Of a stretch of DNA of 64,000 nt, positions 17,226-25,962 are shown in pieces. Every line of letters begins with the position of its first letter. Position 1 is the first letter of the stretch. Source of the stretch: Mucilaginibacter sp. OK098. Its GTDB lineage: Bacteria; Bacteroidota; Bacteroidia; Sphingobacteriales; Sphingobacteriaceae. The stretch is taken from positions 62,001 to 126,000 of the forward strand of contig NZ_FRCM01000005.1 in NCBI RefSeq assembly GCF_900142915.1. Direction: 5' to 3'. The position numbers and the translations under genes were made by a program. The notes beneath the pieces are model-generated. The model saw nothing but the letters and a program-made list of their open reading frames with translations. It was not told where the DNA came from and made no database searches.

Positions 17226-18251
17226 ATGATAAAAAAGGTCCACCTCATCATCCTGATTTCTTTAATAACCAGTACGGCGGCTCTTGCTCAAAGCCTTGAT
17301 ATCCATTTTAATGGACTTGGTTTTTTGGATAACCGCGAGTACAAAGACTTTGTTGCACGTTCACGTACCTATTCAGGGACCCGCACGGCATTTGATCTGG
17401 GGCTTAACCTGGATAGCCTTAACCATTTTATTGTTGGTGTTGATGCGATTCACGAGTTTGGTGCCAAGCCTTATTTTTTAAAGGTAAACCCGATAGCCTA
17501 TTATAAGTACGAAAGTTCCAAATGGCTTTTTGATGCCGGGGAATTTCCGCGCGAAGGATTGATCAGCAATTATCCGCGCGCTTTACTGAATGATACCCTG
17601 CGTTATTACCGGCCCAATGTTGAAGGTTTGCTGGCGCGATATCATAATGAACACTTTACCGAAACAGGCTGGATTGACTGGGTAAGCCGCCAAACACAAA
17701 CCGACCGGGAGCAGTTTTTATTCGGGTTTGAGGGTAAGTGGAAACCATCATTGTTTGGTCCGTTTTATATCTCACATTATGTGCTGATGATGCATGATGC
17801 CGGAGCTGAAGTGCTTTTACCTGATGATCATATAGGCGATGACGGTGCAGCCCAGGTTAGGTTAGGCCTTGATTTTAGCCGTAAGCAAACTACGTTTGAT
17901 TCATTGTCATTTGAAGCCGGGGCAATGGCGTCATTCCAGCGGAGGCGTGGTCTTGGCGGGGCAAAAACCCCTATAGGTTTTGTTTCAAGCGCTTATTTAA
18001 GCTATCATCGTTTTGCCGCATTTGACGAATTCTATGCAGGCCAGGGTTCTGAAATTACTTATGGTGATGCCTTTTACGAAAAGAAGTTTTATAACCGTTT
18101 GGACTTGATGTTCACACCTTTCCTGTTCGACCATATAAAAGGCCAGTTTATTTTCAGCATTCACCGCACGCCAGGCTTTACCAGCAACCAGGAAGCATTC
18201 AGGATCACTTATGATTTGGGAAGAAAGGTGATTGCAAGATTTAAAGATTGA
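17226..18251 (+). CDS. Predicted outer-membrane beta-barrel protein, function unknown
   Basis: 341 residues with a clear signal peptide (MIKKVHLIILISLITSTAALAQ). The rest has alternating hydrophobic/polar strands ending in aromatic residues (GPFYISHYVLMMHD, AFDEFYAGQGSEITYG, QFIFSIHRTPGFTSN), as in porin-like barrels. I do not recognise a family. It lies 10 bp after the GT39 gene. Confidence 0.65.
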   Translation: MIKKVHLIILISLITSTAALAQSLDIHFNGLGFLDNREYKDFVARSRTYSGTRTAFDLGLNLDSLNHFIVGVDAIHEFGAKPYFLKVNPIAYYKYESSKWLFDAGEFPREGLISNYPRALLNDTLRYYRPNVEGLLARYHNEHFTETGWIDWVSRQTQTDREQFLFGFEGKWKPSLFGPFYISHYVLMMHDAGAEVLLPDDHIGDDGAAQVRLGLDFSRKQTTFDSLSFEAGAMASFQRRRGLGGAKTPIGFVSSAYLSYHRFAAFDEFYAGQGSEITYGDAFYEKKFYNRLDLMFTPFLFDHIKGQFIFSIHRTPGFTSNQEAFRITYDLGRKVIARFKD

Positions 18252-18253
18252 CC

Positions 18254-18326
18254 AGGATTAAGCGGATTTTAGAGATTAAAAACGATGAAGCTTTAATTCA
18301 ATAAATCTGTAAAATCCCTTAATCCC
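18254..18326. repeat. Imperfect inverted repeat between convergent genes
   Basis: AGGATTAAGCGGATTTTAGA (from 18254) pairs with TGTAAAATCCCTTAATCC (to about 18326), allowing a few mismatches. The right arm reaches into the last codons of the leftward Lnt-like gene, so it can serve as a bidirectional terminator for both genes. Confidence 0.6.
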
Positions 18327-19779
18327 GGTTCTGGTACAAGGACGCTAACAAAATAAATCCAACTGCCGCCAGCAGGCAAACCACCCCCAGCCAGTTACCA
18401 AAGCGGGTATAAAAAGTATTTATTTGCTGCGTGGATACATCACCCACAAGAATGGCCTGCTTATCATTTGCGCAACTTGCCTCGCTGGTTACTCTGCCAA
18501 ATTGGTCATTTATGGTTAACCTTCCGCGTCTTGCCGCGCGGACTTGCGAAAAGCCATTTTCAACGCTTCTTAATATCGCCATACGGCAGTGCAGCCAATC
18601 ATCAACTACAAAATCCCAGGCGGGTACATACAGGATTCCCGGTTTATTATCGCTGTATTGTTTAATATAATCCTGGAAATCCAAATCTTTACAAACAGCT
18701 AAGCCCGACTGCACCCCATTCAGCTTAAATATGCCGGGAGTTGTACCAGGGGTAAACTGTCTTTCGAGGCCAACGACAAGATGCGCCTTGTTATAATCAA
18801 GAATTACATTGCCGTCAGCATCAATAACCAGCGCCGAGTTACGTTCAATTGCGTTTTTTTGATTGGTGTAACCTGTTATAATATAAACATGGTTTTGCTT
18901 TGCAGCATCGCTCAAAATACGCGTTATAGTATCGGCCCAGGGCCTGCTCATCCCTATTACGCGTTCCGGGAACAGCACTACCTGTGCACCTTGAGCAGTA
19001 AGAGGCTTAACCAGGGCCGCATAGGCTATTGCTACTTGTTTTTCTTTTTCGAAATTGGGATGGTCCGAGTTGGTGTGCAGGCTTTCGTCAACAACAGCCA
19101 GACCGGCTTTGATGTGGCTTTTCGGGGTAAAATTATTAATCCTAATGACGCCGTATAAAAACGCAGCAGCCACTAATATTATAGTAACTCCGCCTATATA
19201 ACGCACCTTTATTTTCCCGGTACGGTAATACCAGGCCAGGGTAATTGCTGACGGGATAAATGTAAGCATGAACGTGATGCCCAAAATGCCCGCGATAGCG
19301 GCTACCTGTATAAACGGTACGCAGTTTAATTGGGTGTAAGCTATGCTGGCAGCAGTTCCATCTGCCGAAAATTTTATTACAGCATATTCAAACACGGTGA
19401 AAAATACGGGGAATGCAAATATAGTATACCATGCATTTAACTTTAAAATACACCAGCGACATATAAGGATGATAAGAGCAAAAACGAGGGGCAGCAACAA
19501 GGTAAATATAATTGCAGGCACTAATGTTGCCACGGTCAATAAATAGCTGAACCAGCTAAGCCTGCCGATTAAATATGCTGCAAACGAAATAATAAATGCC
19601 TGCCGTGCAGATGTTTTTAGCGAAAGCAGTAAAACGGGCACTGGGGCCAACCACATCAAATACCAAAAGTCGCCATTAAGGCCATTCGAAATATACCACG
19701 CCAAACCGGAGAGGATGATCCCCGCTATTGTCCATGTTTTTGATATTGATGCTGTATTCGTCGGTTTGTCCATTGCCAT
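18319..19779 (-). CDS. Lnt-like apolipoprotein N-acyltransferase (nitrilase superfamily)
   Basis: 486 residues. Residues about 10-215 contain six to eight membrane segments, followed by a carbon-nitrogen hydrolase domain (about 222-455) and a last membrane helix. The nitrilase triad can be read as Glu in LFPERV, Lys in DYNKAHLV and Cys in GLAVCKDLDF. This is the Lnt architecture, which adds the third acyl chain to lipoproteins. Sequence away from the catalytic sites is divergent, so a related acyltransferase remains possible. Two ATG starts six bases apart (19779, 19773). Confidence 0.8.
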   Translation of the reverse strand: MAMDKPTNTASISKTWTIAGIILSGLAWYISNGLNGDFWYLMWLAPVPVLLLSLKTSARQAFIISFAAYLIGRLSWFSYLLTVATLVPAIIFTLLLPLVFALIILICRWCILKLNAWYTIFAFPVFFTVFEYAVIKFSADGTAASIAYTQLNCVPFIQVAAIAGILGITFMLTFIPSAITLAWYYRTGKIKVRYIGGVTIILVAAAFLYGVIRINNFTPKSHIKAGLAVVDESLHTNSDHPNFEKEKQVAIAYAALVKPLTAQGAQVVLFPERVIGMSRPWADTITRILSDAAKQNHVYIITGYTNQKNAIERNSALVIDADGNVILDYNKAHLVVGLERQFTPGTTPGIFKLNGVQSGLAVCKDLDFQDYIKQYSDNKPGILYVPAWDFVVDDWLHCRMAILRSVENGFSQVRAARRGRLTINDQFGRVTSEASCANDKQAILVGDVSTQQINTFYTRFGNWLGVVCLLAAVGFILLASLYQNRD

Positions 19780-19834
19780 AATAAAACTGTATTAAAAAGT
19801 TTTACGAAGTTAACGGGTGGATTGGCTATAAAAG

Positions 19835-19848
19835 TTGACAATTGTCAA
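19835..19848. promoter_or_regulatory. Perfect 14-bp palindrome TTGACAATTGTCAA
   Basis: It lies about 55 bp upstream of the leftward Lnt-like gene. It could be an operator, or a fragment of the TTGTCAA palindrome family also seen at 5057. No further evidence. Confidence 0.3.
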
Positions 19849-20004
19849 TAAATCACCTGATTGACGGGTAGTAGAGATTTACAGGATTTTAACGGGTGCG
19901 GAGACTTCTAATCCAAAAGGTGTTGGGAAGAAAAACAAAAAACAAATCCTGGAAACGCCCGTGATTTGTACTGTCGCCAATAATCGTGCTGATTCATTAA
20001 ATCC

Positions 20005-20958
20005 TTAAATCGTGTTTAATGCCGATCCCTGCACAACGCCTCTTGATAGGATTCTTTGATCAATATAATACTGGATCTCCGATTTTTTTAGTCCCCAGTT
20101 TGGCGCTATCAGTAATTCACGATCGCTAAGGCCAAAGAGGCGCTGGATCACAATATCAGGGCGAACAAGAGGCAATAGCTCACAAAGGAAATCAGCATAT
20201 TCATCAATGCTGAAAACTTTAAACGGTTCCCGTTTATATTTTACGCCCATAACCGAACCTTCAACAATATGCAGGTGATGGAACTTTACAAATTTTATTT
20301 GCGGGAAGCGGTTGATCTCGTCAGCATAGCGCAGCATCATCTCGTGTGTTTCCCATGGGAAACCGAATATCGTATGCACGCAAACGTCAAGCTTACTGTT
20401 CTCCACCAGCTTTAACGCTTTAATCAGTTCTTCATGGTTACAGCCGCGGTTGATCTGTGCGAGAGTGTCATCGTAAATTGATTCCATCCCCATTTCAAGA
20501 TCTACGTCAAAACGATCAGTATAGCTTTCCAACAGGGCTATCTTTTCGGCATCAATACAATCCGGGCGGGTACCCACAGAAAGGCCCACAATATCTTCAG
20601 TACCGTAGCTCAATGCCTCATCATACATCATTTTTAAATAATGCGCCGGGGCGTATGTATTGGTATTGGGCTGAAAGTAAATAATAAATTTATCGGCTTT
20701 ATTGCCAGTGCGGGCGCGCTCCATTCCCTGGATCACCTGCTCGCGAACGGTAGGGGCATTGCGCGATACGGAAGGGGTAAATGAATCTACATTACAATAA
20801 GTACAGCCGCCGTAGCCTTTTGAGCCATCGCGGTTGGGGCAGGTAAAGCCACCATCAACAATCACCTTAAACACCCGGTGCCCCTTGTACTTTTCTTTAA
20901 GCCATGGACCATAGTTGTTATATCCCTTTTCCCAAACTGCTGTTGCTGTTGATTCCAC
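20005..20958 (-). CDS. TIGR01212 family radical SAM protein (YhcC-like)
   Basis: 317 residues. The radical SAM cluster motif is CPNRDGSKGYGGCTYC, with further marks TFSFQ-like FQPNTNTYAP, VGLSVGTRPDC, DLEMGMES and HTIFGFPWET. All are typical of TIGR01212/YhcC, whose substrate is unsettled (tRNA or protein modification has been proposed for relatives). The start is a GTG that forms part of a repeat word, giving the N-terminus V/M-E-S; no ATG lies nearby. A single gene. Confidence 0.9.
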   Translation of the reverse strand: MESTATAVWEKGYNNYGPWLKEKYKGHRVFKVIVDGGFTCPNRDGSKGYGGCTYCNVDSFTPSVSRNAPTVREQVIQGMERARTGNKADKFIIYFQPNTNTYAPAHYLKMMYDEALSYGTEDIVGLSVGTRPDCIDAEKIALLESYTDRFDVDLEMGMESIYDDTLAQINRGCNHEELIKALKLVENSKLDVCVHTIFGFPWETHEMMLRYADEINRFPQIKFVKFHHLHIVEGSVMGVKYKREPFKVFSIDEYADFLCELLPLVRPDIVIQRLFGLSDRELLIAPNWGLKKSEIQYYIDQRILSRGVVQGSALNTI

Positions 20959-21014
20959 TGATTTTATTATGATTTCACTGATTATAAAATGATTTCACTG
21001 ATTGGTGTGATTCA
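20951..21014 (-). repeat. ATCAGTGRAATCA-type tandem words at the radical SAM gene start
   Basis: Read on the minus strand there are three to four copies of A(A)TCAGTG(A/G)AATCA ahead of and across the GTG start at 20958. The same word precedes murD, ftsW and murG. Confidence 0.75.
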
Positions 21015-21119
21015 TTTATTTGATGGCAAAGATACGGTTTTTTGATTTGGGGATTTGGACGTTAGATTTTGAGAAGAAAAAACTAATGCGTGAAATAAAA
21101 GAGAATTGAAGATAGATAT

Positions 21120-21362
21120 TTAAGAAAATAGCTCTTTAAAAATGTCTTCCTTGCTTATTTCTAAATGCTCAGCTACTTGTCTTAGTATAGCGTTTAATGT
21201 TCCTGTCTTTATAGGATCATGATTTGGTATAGCTAAGTGATGCTCTCCATTGTTTTGAGTAGTTACTTTGATATGGCTGCCTTTTTGAGAAGCAACCTCA
21301 TATCCATATACTTTGAGCAACTTTATAAGTTCTTTAGCTGCTAAGCTCCGGGGGCTTTTCAT
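21120..21362 (-). CDS. hicA: HicA-like mRNA interferase toxin
   Basis: 80 residues, typical HicA size. The dsRNA-binding-like fold is visible: SAKELIKLLKVYGYE-like helix, then QKGSHIKV with the catalytic His30, and HHLAIPNHDPIKTGTLNAILRQ. HicA cleaves mRNA when freed from HicB. It overlaps the upstream hicB by 4 bp (ATGA type), so the order is antitoxin first. Confidence 0.92.
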   Translation of the reverse strand: MKSPRSLAAKELIKLLKVYGYEVASQKGSHIKVTTQNNGEHHLAIPNHDPIKTGTLNAILRQVAEHLEISKEDIFKELFS

Positions 21363-21568
21363 AATGCCATTATCTCATCTTTTACAAAATGAAGATGGGC
21401 AAATGTTGGAGCATCGTTAGTGTTTTCATAATAACACTCAATACCACTTTTAATACTTTTCTTTAAATCATCCATGCTATCACCTTCGGCAAATATTCCC
21501 ACTCCAACGGCTTCCGCGTAATAACCACCTTCTTCAGCCTCATGTACTAAAAAAATAAGTTCCTTCAT
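21359..21568 (-). CDS. hicB: HicB-like antitoxin (short form)
   Basis: 69 residues: the HicB partial RNase H fold only (FLVHEAEEGGYYAEAVGVGIFAEGDSMDDLKKSIKSGIECYY), without a C-terminal DNA-binding domain. Such short HicB proteins are common in Bacteroidota and are often misnamed 2-oxoisovalerate dehydrogenase. With no DNA-binding part, autoregulation must work differently or be absent. Confidence 0.88.
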   Translation of the reverse strand: MKELIFLVHEAEEGGYYAEAVGVGIFAEGDSMDDLKKSIKSGIECYYENTNDAPTFAHLHFVKDEIMAL

Positions 21569-21572
21569 ATTT

Positions 21573-21580
21573 CAAATTTA
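21573..21580 (-). promoter_or_regulatory. -7 box (TAAATTTG) of hicBA, very close to the start codon
   Basis: Exact TAnnTTTG on the leftward strand with only 4 nt between the box and the hicB ATG. Transcription would begin at or next to the A of ATG, giving a leaderless or nearly leaderless message. Confidence 0.45.
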
Positions 21581-21757
21581 GTTAAAAAGATTAATGTTTT
21601 AAACTATCCCATTTCAAAAAACGATTATCGTTTAATTATGAAATATTAGCGGATAGCGAAACAATTTTGAGTTAAAAGTATAACACTCATGTTTAAAAAA
21701 CCATACCCTAAACCTGCTGTTGTCATAATTACCCCCTTTAATTGTCTTCATTACCCA

Positions 21758-21789
21758 TTGTTACGAATAACACTGACAGGGTAACTTTG
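21758..21789 (+). promoter_or_regulatory. Promoter of the VOC gene: TTG-N21-TAACTTTG
   Basis: The -33 TTG (21758-21760) and exact -7 box (21782-21789) are 21 bp apart and 21 nt before the ATG at 21811. This excludes the in-frame TTG at 21742 as a start. Confidence 0.65.
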
Positions 21790-21810
21790 ATTAATCAAAT
21801 AAATAAAATT

Positions 21811-22296
21811 ATGGCAACTACTATGGAAACATCCGCACAGCGCATTACCCCATTTTTATGGTTTAACAGTAATGTTGAAGAAGGGTTAAATTTTTATACC
21901 TCGGTTTTTAAAGACAGCCGGATCGGCAACGTAAGCCATCTTGATGCGGGAGGCAACGGCAAGGTTACGGTTGCCAGTTTTATCCTCAACGGTGTTGAGT
22001 TTATGATACTTGATGGCGGCCCGGCTTTCACTTTTAATGAGTCGATTTCGTTTTATGTAAAATGTGAAACGCAGGACGAGGTTGACTACTATTGGGAAGA
22101 ACTTTCAAAAGGTGGTGTAAAGAGCCAATGCGGTTGGCTTAAAGATAAATTCGGCGTATCGTGGCAGATAGTGCCCAATGCAATTGAGCGCTTAATGTAC
22201 GATGCTGACCCGGCAAAATCTAAACGGGTGATGGAAGCTATGATGAAAATGAGCAAGATGATTATTGCTGATTTGGAGAAGGCCTATAATGGGTAG
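21811..22296 (+). CDS. VOC-superfamily PhnB-like protein
   Basis: 161 residues. The start is ATG 21811 (a longer frame from TTG 21742 would run through the promoter). RITPFLWFNSNVEEGLNFYTSVFKDSRI and NGVEFMILDGGPAFTFNESISFYV identify the PhnB / 3-demethylubiquinone methyltransferase-like group of the VOC fold. CGWLKDKFGVSWQIVP closes the second beta-alpha-beta module. The enzymatic role is unknown; many members are antibiotic-resistance-like or metal-binding dimers. Confidence 0.88.
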   Translation: MATTMETSAQRITPFLWFNSNVEEGLNFYTSVFKDSRIGNVSHLDAGGNGKVTVASFILNGVEFMILDGGPAFTFNESISFYVKCETQDEVDYYWEELSKGGVKSQCGWLKDKFGVSWQIVPNAIERLMYDADPAKSKRVMEAMMKMSKMIIADLEKAYNG

Positions 22297-22430
22297 TTCA
22301 AGCCTAAAGACTTGAGTCCAAAGCCTTAAGTCAAGTGCAACTAATCTGCTTTTGACATAGGACTTTAGACATGGGACCTAAAAAGCCGGGCCTAAAATAT
22401 TATGCACGCATAGTTTTTTGATGCTTTATT
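22297..22430. repeat. AAGACTTGAGTCC-type word repeat region
   Basis: The spacer before icmF holds degenerate words (AAGACTTGAGTCC, CCTTAAGTCAAGT, GGACTTTAGACATGGGACC) with internal partial symmetry (ACTTGA...TCAAGT). No ORF. Confidence 0.45.
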
Positions 22431-22435
22431 TATAC

Positions 22436-22443
22436 TAATTTTG
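22436..22443 (+). promoter_or_regulatory. -7 box (TAATTTTG) of icmF
   Basis: Exact TAnnTTTG, 22 nt before the icmF ATG. No well-spaced -33 TTG. Confidence 0.5.
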
Positions 22444-22465
22444 CATAACACTAATTATAGCCTGC

Positions 22466-25400
22466 ATGGAAAGCATTGCTCCTTACAAATCCAGGTACAA
22501 GATCCGTTTTGTAACTGCTGCCTCGTTATTCGACGGGCATGATGCCACCATTAATATTATGCGCCGCATTTTGCAATCATCAGGTGCGGAGGTGATCCAT
22601 TTAGGGCATAACCGTTCGGTTGATGAGGTGGTTAACTGTGCCATCCAGGAGGATGTACAGGGTATTGCCTTAACCAGCTACCAGGGTGGGCATGTGGAAT
22701 ATTTTAAATATATGTACGATCTGCTGAAGGAACGTGGCGCAGGCCATATCAAAATCTTTGGCGGCGGCGGCGGTGTTTTTTTGCCGGATGAAATAGCCGA
22801 ATTGCAGGCTTATGGCATAACAAAGATCTATTCACCCGATGATGGCCGCACCATGGGCTTGCAGGGGATGATCAATGATATGCTGGAAAAAACGGATTTC
22901 CAGAACAAAATAAAACTGAACGGCGAGCTTAAACATCTGCCGGAAAAAGATATAAAATCAATTGCTACCGCGATAAGCATTGTAGAGAATTATCCTAAAG
23001 AGGCCGATACATTTTTAAGCGAGGTGCATAAAATAATCAGTACCAGTAAAACACCTGTTTTGGGTATTACGGGTACTGGTGGTTCGGGTAAATCATCATT
23101 GGTTGATGAAATAGTGCGCAGGTTTTTGATGGAGACTGATAAAACAATGGCTATTATTTCTGTTGATCCATCCAAACGTAAAACTGGCGGCGCTCTGCTT
23201 GGCGACAGGATCAGGATGAATGCCATTAATAACTCGCGCATCTATATGCGTTCGCTGGCAACCCGGCAGGCTAATCTTGCGCTCTCTAAGCACGTACAGG
23301 AAAGCATTGACATTTGCAAAGCTGCAGGCTATGATCTGATCATTGTTGAAACATCAGGCATCGGTCAGTCGGATACGATGATCACAGATTATTGCGACCT
23401 GTCACTTTATGTAATGACCCCGGAATTTGGTGCAGCTACCCAACTGGAAAAAATTGACATGCTTGATTTTGCCGACCTTGTTGCTTTAAACAAGTTCGAT
23501 AAACGGGGCGCGCTTGACGCCATCCGCGATGTGCGCAAGCAATACAAGCGTAATCATATGCTGTTCCAGGCCAAGGATGATGAGATCCCGGTTTATGGCA
23601 CCATGGCATCGCAATTTAATGACCCGGGAATGAATACCCTGTTTATTGCGTTGATGAAGGCCATTAAAACAAAAACAGGAGTTGACCTTATCGGGACCCA
23701 TGCAGCCGTTGAGCACGAAGGTGAATCAGAAAAGATCTATATCATTCCACCTGACAGGAACCGCTACCTGGCCGAAATTGCTGAAAGCAGTAATGCCTAT
23801 AAGGAATGGGTGAATGAGCAGTGTAAGATTGCGCAGCAGTTGTTCCAATTAGATGGGGTAATAAAATTATTAAACGTAGAGACGCAATACTTTGCGTCTC
23901 CGAATAAAAAAAACGGATCAGAAAATCAATCAGAGACGCAAAGTATTGCGTCTCTACAGGATATTAAAACCCACCTGGAAGAACAATTGCATGGTGATTG
24001 CAAACGCCTGTTAAGGGAATGGCCCGAAACCGTTGCAAAATACAAAGCTGAAAACTTTATTTATAAAGTAAGGGATAAAGAAATTAAACAGCCGCTTTAT
24101 TATACCTCGCTTTCGCAATTGCAGATCCCTAAGATCTCGCTGCCTAAGTATGAGGCATGGGGCGATATTTTACGCTGGTTGCTCACCGAAAACTTACCCG
24201 GCGAGTTTCCTTATGCTGCCGGCGTTTTTCCTTTAAAGAGGGAAGGAGAAGACCCTACCAGGATGTTTGCCGGAGAAGGTGGCCCGGAGCGGACGAATAA
24301 GCGCTTTCATTATGTATCGCTTGGTCAGCCTGCTCATCGTTTATCCACAGCATTTGATTCGGTTACCCTTTATGGCGAAGATCCGCATATTCGCCCTGAC
24401 ATCTACGGTAAAATAGGTAACTCGGGCGTGAGTATTGCCACACTTGATGATGCTAAAAAGCTGTATTCAGGTTTTGATCTTTGCAGCCCATCTACTTCCG
24501 TGTCCATGACTATAAATGGTCCGGCGCCAATGTTGCTTGGCTTTTTTATGAATGCGGCTATTGACCAACAATGCGAAAAGTATATAAAAGAGCATAAACT
24601 GAAGCATTTGGTTGAAGCTAAGTATAAGGAAGTTTATGATGACAAAGGATTAGCAAGGCCGGAATATGTGGGAGGCTTGCCAAAAGGAAATGATGGCTTA
24701 GGTTTATCCATTCTCGGCCTTACCGGCGACCAAATCCTTCCTCCAGACGTTTATGCAAAAATAAAGGCTTATGCCATTGCTACGGTGCGCGGTACGGTGC
24801 AGGCAGATATATTAAAAGAAGACCAGGCGCAAAACACCTGTATTTTCTCAACCGAGTTTGCGCTGCGGATGATGGGCGATATTCAGCAATATTTTATTGA
24901 TGAGAAGGTAAGGAACTTTTATTCTGTTTCCATTTCCGGCTATCACATCGCCGAGGCTGGGGCTAACCCTGTTACACAACTTGCATTTACCTTGTCAAAC
25001 GGGTTTACCTATGTAGAGTATTACCTGAGCAGGGGAATGCATATTGATGATTTTGCGCCAAACCTGTCGTTCTTTTTCAGCAATGGGATTGATCCGGAAT
25101 ATTCTGTGATAGGAAGGGTAGCACGAAGAATTTGGGCAAAGGCAATTAAAAATAAATATAAGGGCAATGACAGGTCGCAAAAGCTGAAATATCATATCCA
25201 AACCAGCGGCAGATCATTACATGCGCAGGAGATTGATTTTAACGATATCCGCACAACGCTGCAGGCTTTGTATGCTATTTATGATAATTGCAACTCGCTG
25301 CATACCAATGCCTATGATGAGGCCATAACCACACCTACGGAAGAATCAGTACGGAGAGCAATGGCTATCCAGTTGATCATTAACCGTGAACTTGGCCTCG

Positions 25401-25888
25401 CCAAAAATGAAAACCCCATCCAGGGCGCTTTTATAATTGAAGAACTTACCGACCTTGTAGAAGAAGCTGTATTAGCCGAATTTAAGGCTATAAACGAACG
25501 CGGCGGTGTGCTTGGAGCCATGGAAACCATGTACCAGCGCAGCAAGATCCAGGAAGAATCGCTTTATTACGAAACCCTTAAACATACGGGAGAATATCCT
25601 ATTGTTGGGGTAAACACCTTCCTTAATAAAAAAGGATCACCTACCATTGTACCATCAGAAGTGATCCGCGCCACCGAAGAGGAAAAGCAATTCCAGATTG
25701 AAGCGTTGCGTGAGTTTCAGCACCGGAATGAAGCTATAATCCCGCAATTATTAAAAGACATGCAGCACAAAGCAATAGCTGGCGAAAATATCTTTGAAAG
25801 CCTGATGGAAGCTTGTAAGTATTGCTCATTAGGGCAGATCTCGCATGCGCTTTATGAGGTGGGTGGGCAGTACAGGAGGAATATGTAG
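22466..25888 (+). CDS. icmF: Fused isobutyryl-CoA mutase/G-protein chaperone IcmF
   Basis: 1140 residues. Order: B12-binding Rossmann domain (about 12-150, with DGHDATIN supplying the cobalt-ligand His, and GGGGGVF); MeaB-like GTPase (P-loop GTGGSGKSS near 200-208, VDPSKRKTGGALLGDR, LVALNKFDKRGA); a linker; and the mutase TIM barrel from about 545. FPYAAGVFPLKREGEDPTRM and FAGEGGPERTNKRFHYVS are diagnostic of IcmF rather than methylmalonyl-CoA mutase. It interconverts isobutyryl- and butyryl-CoA with adenosylcobalamin, linking valine and fatty-acid metabolism. An inverted pair of GAGACGC palindromes is inserted in frame at residues about 471-498, in the linker. Confidence 0.95.
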   Translation: MESIAPYKSRYKIRFVTAASLFDGHDATINIMRRILQSSGAEVIHLGHNRSVDEVVNCAIQEDVQGIALTSYQGGHVEYFKYMYDLLKERGAGHIKIFGGGGGVFLPDEIAELQAYGITKIYSPDDGRTMGLQGMINDMLEKTDFQNKIKLNGELKHLPEKDIKSIATAISIVENYPKEADTFLSEVHKIISTSKTPVLGITGTGGSGKSSLVDEIVRRFLMETDKTMAIISVDPSKRKTGGALLGDRIRMNAINNSRIYMRSLATRQANLALSKHVQESIDICKAAGYDLIIVETSGIGQSDTMITDYCDLSLYVMTPEFGAATQLEKIDMLDFADLVALNKFDKRGALDAIRDVRKQYKRNHMLFQAKDDEIPVYGTMASQFNDPGMNTLFIALMKAIKTKTGVDLIGTHAAVEHEGESEKIYIIPPDRNRYLAEIAESSNAYKEWVNEQCKIAQQLFQLDGVIKLLNVETQYFASPNKKNGSENQSETQSIASLQDIKTHLEEQLHGDCKRLLREWPETVAKYKAENFIYKVRDKEIKQPLYYTSLSQLQIPKISLPKYEAWGDILRWLLTENLPGEFPYAAGVFPLKREGEDPTRMFAGEGGPERTNKRFHYVSLGQPAHRLSTAFDSVTLYGEDPHIRPDIYGKIGNSGVSIATLDDAKKLYSGFDLCSPSTSVSMTINGPAPMLLGFFMNAAIDQQCEKYIKEHKLKHLVEAKYKEVYDDKGLARPEYVGGLPKGNDGLGLSILGLTGDQILPPDVYAKIKAYAIATVRGTVQADILKEDQAQNTCIFSTEFALRMMGDIQQYFIDEKVRNFYSVSISGYHIAEAGANPVTQLAFTLSNGFTYVEYYLSRGMHIDDFAPNLSFFFSNGIDPEYSVIGRVARRIWAKAIKNKYKGNDRSQKLKYHIQTSGRSLHAQEIDFNDIRTTLQALYAIYDNCNSLHTNAYDEAITTPTEESVRRAMAIQLIINRELGLAKNENPIQGAFIIEELTDLVEEAVLAEFKAINERGGVLGAMETMYQRSKIQEESLYYETLKHTGEYPIVGVNTFLNKKGSPTIVPSEVIRATEEEKQFQIEALREFQHRNEAIIPQLLKDMQHKAIAGENIFESLMEACKYCSLGQISHALYEVGGQYRRNM
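23876..23957. repeat. Inverted pair of GAGACGC palindromes inside icmF
   Basis: Each copy is itself a hairpin: GAGACGCAA/TTGCGTCTC (23879-23900) and AGAGACGCAA/TTGCGTCTCT (23932-23955). The second copy is the reverse complement of the first, so the whole 82-bp segment can also fold as one long stem. It is translated as ETQYFAS...ETQSIAS in the inter-domain linker without breaking the frame. Confidence 0.93.
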
Positions 25889-25962
25889 GGGGGAGTGATT
25901 AGAGGGTTGAGGTTAGAGATTAGGTGGGATTTTTGTATCTTTAGGCAATAGCTGTCTTTTAG
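25889..25962. repeat. TTAGAGATTAG-type words before the zeta-like gene
   Basis: GTGATTAGAGGG, GAGGTTAGAGATTAGG: words also found at 39541, 48913 and 49085. A TATCTTTA box (25936-25943, 7 of 8 to TAnnTTTG) lies 19 nt before the next ATG. Confidence 0.5.

Noticed and set aside
19835..19848. TTGACAATTGTCAA as a firm operator
   Set aside because: Perfect palindrome, but no regulator gene nearby and it shares TTGTCAA with a repeat palindrome, so only a low-confidence entry was kept.
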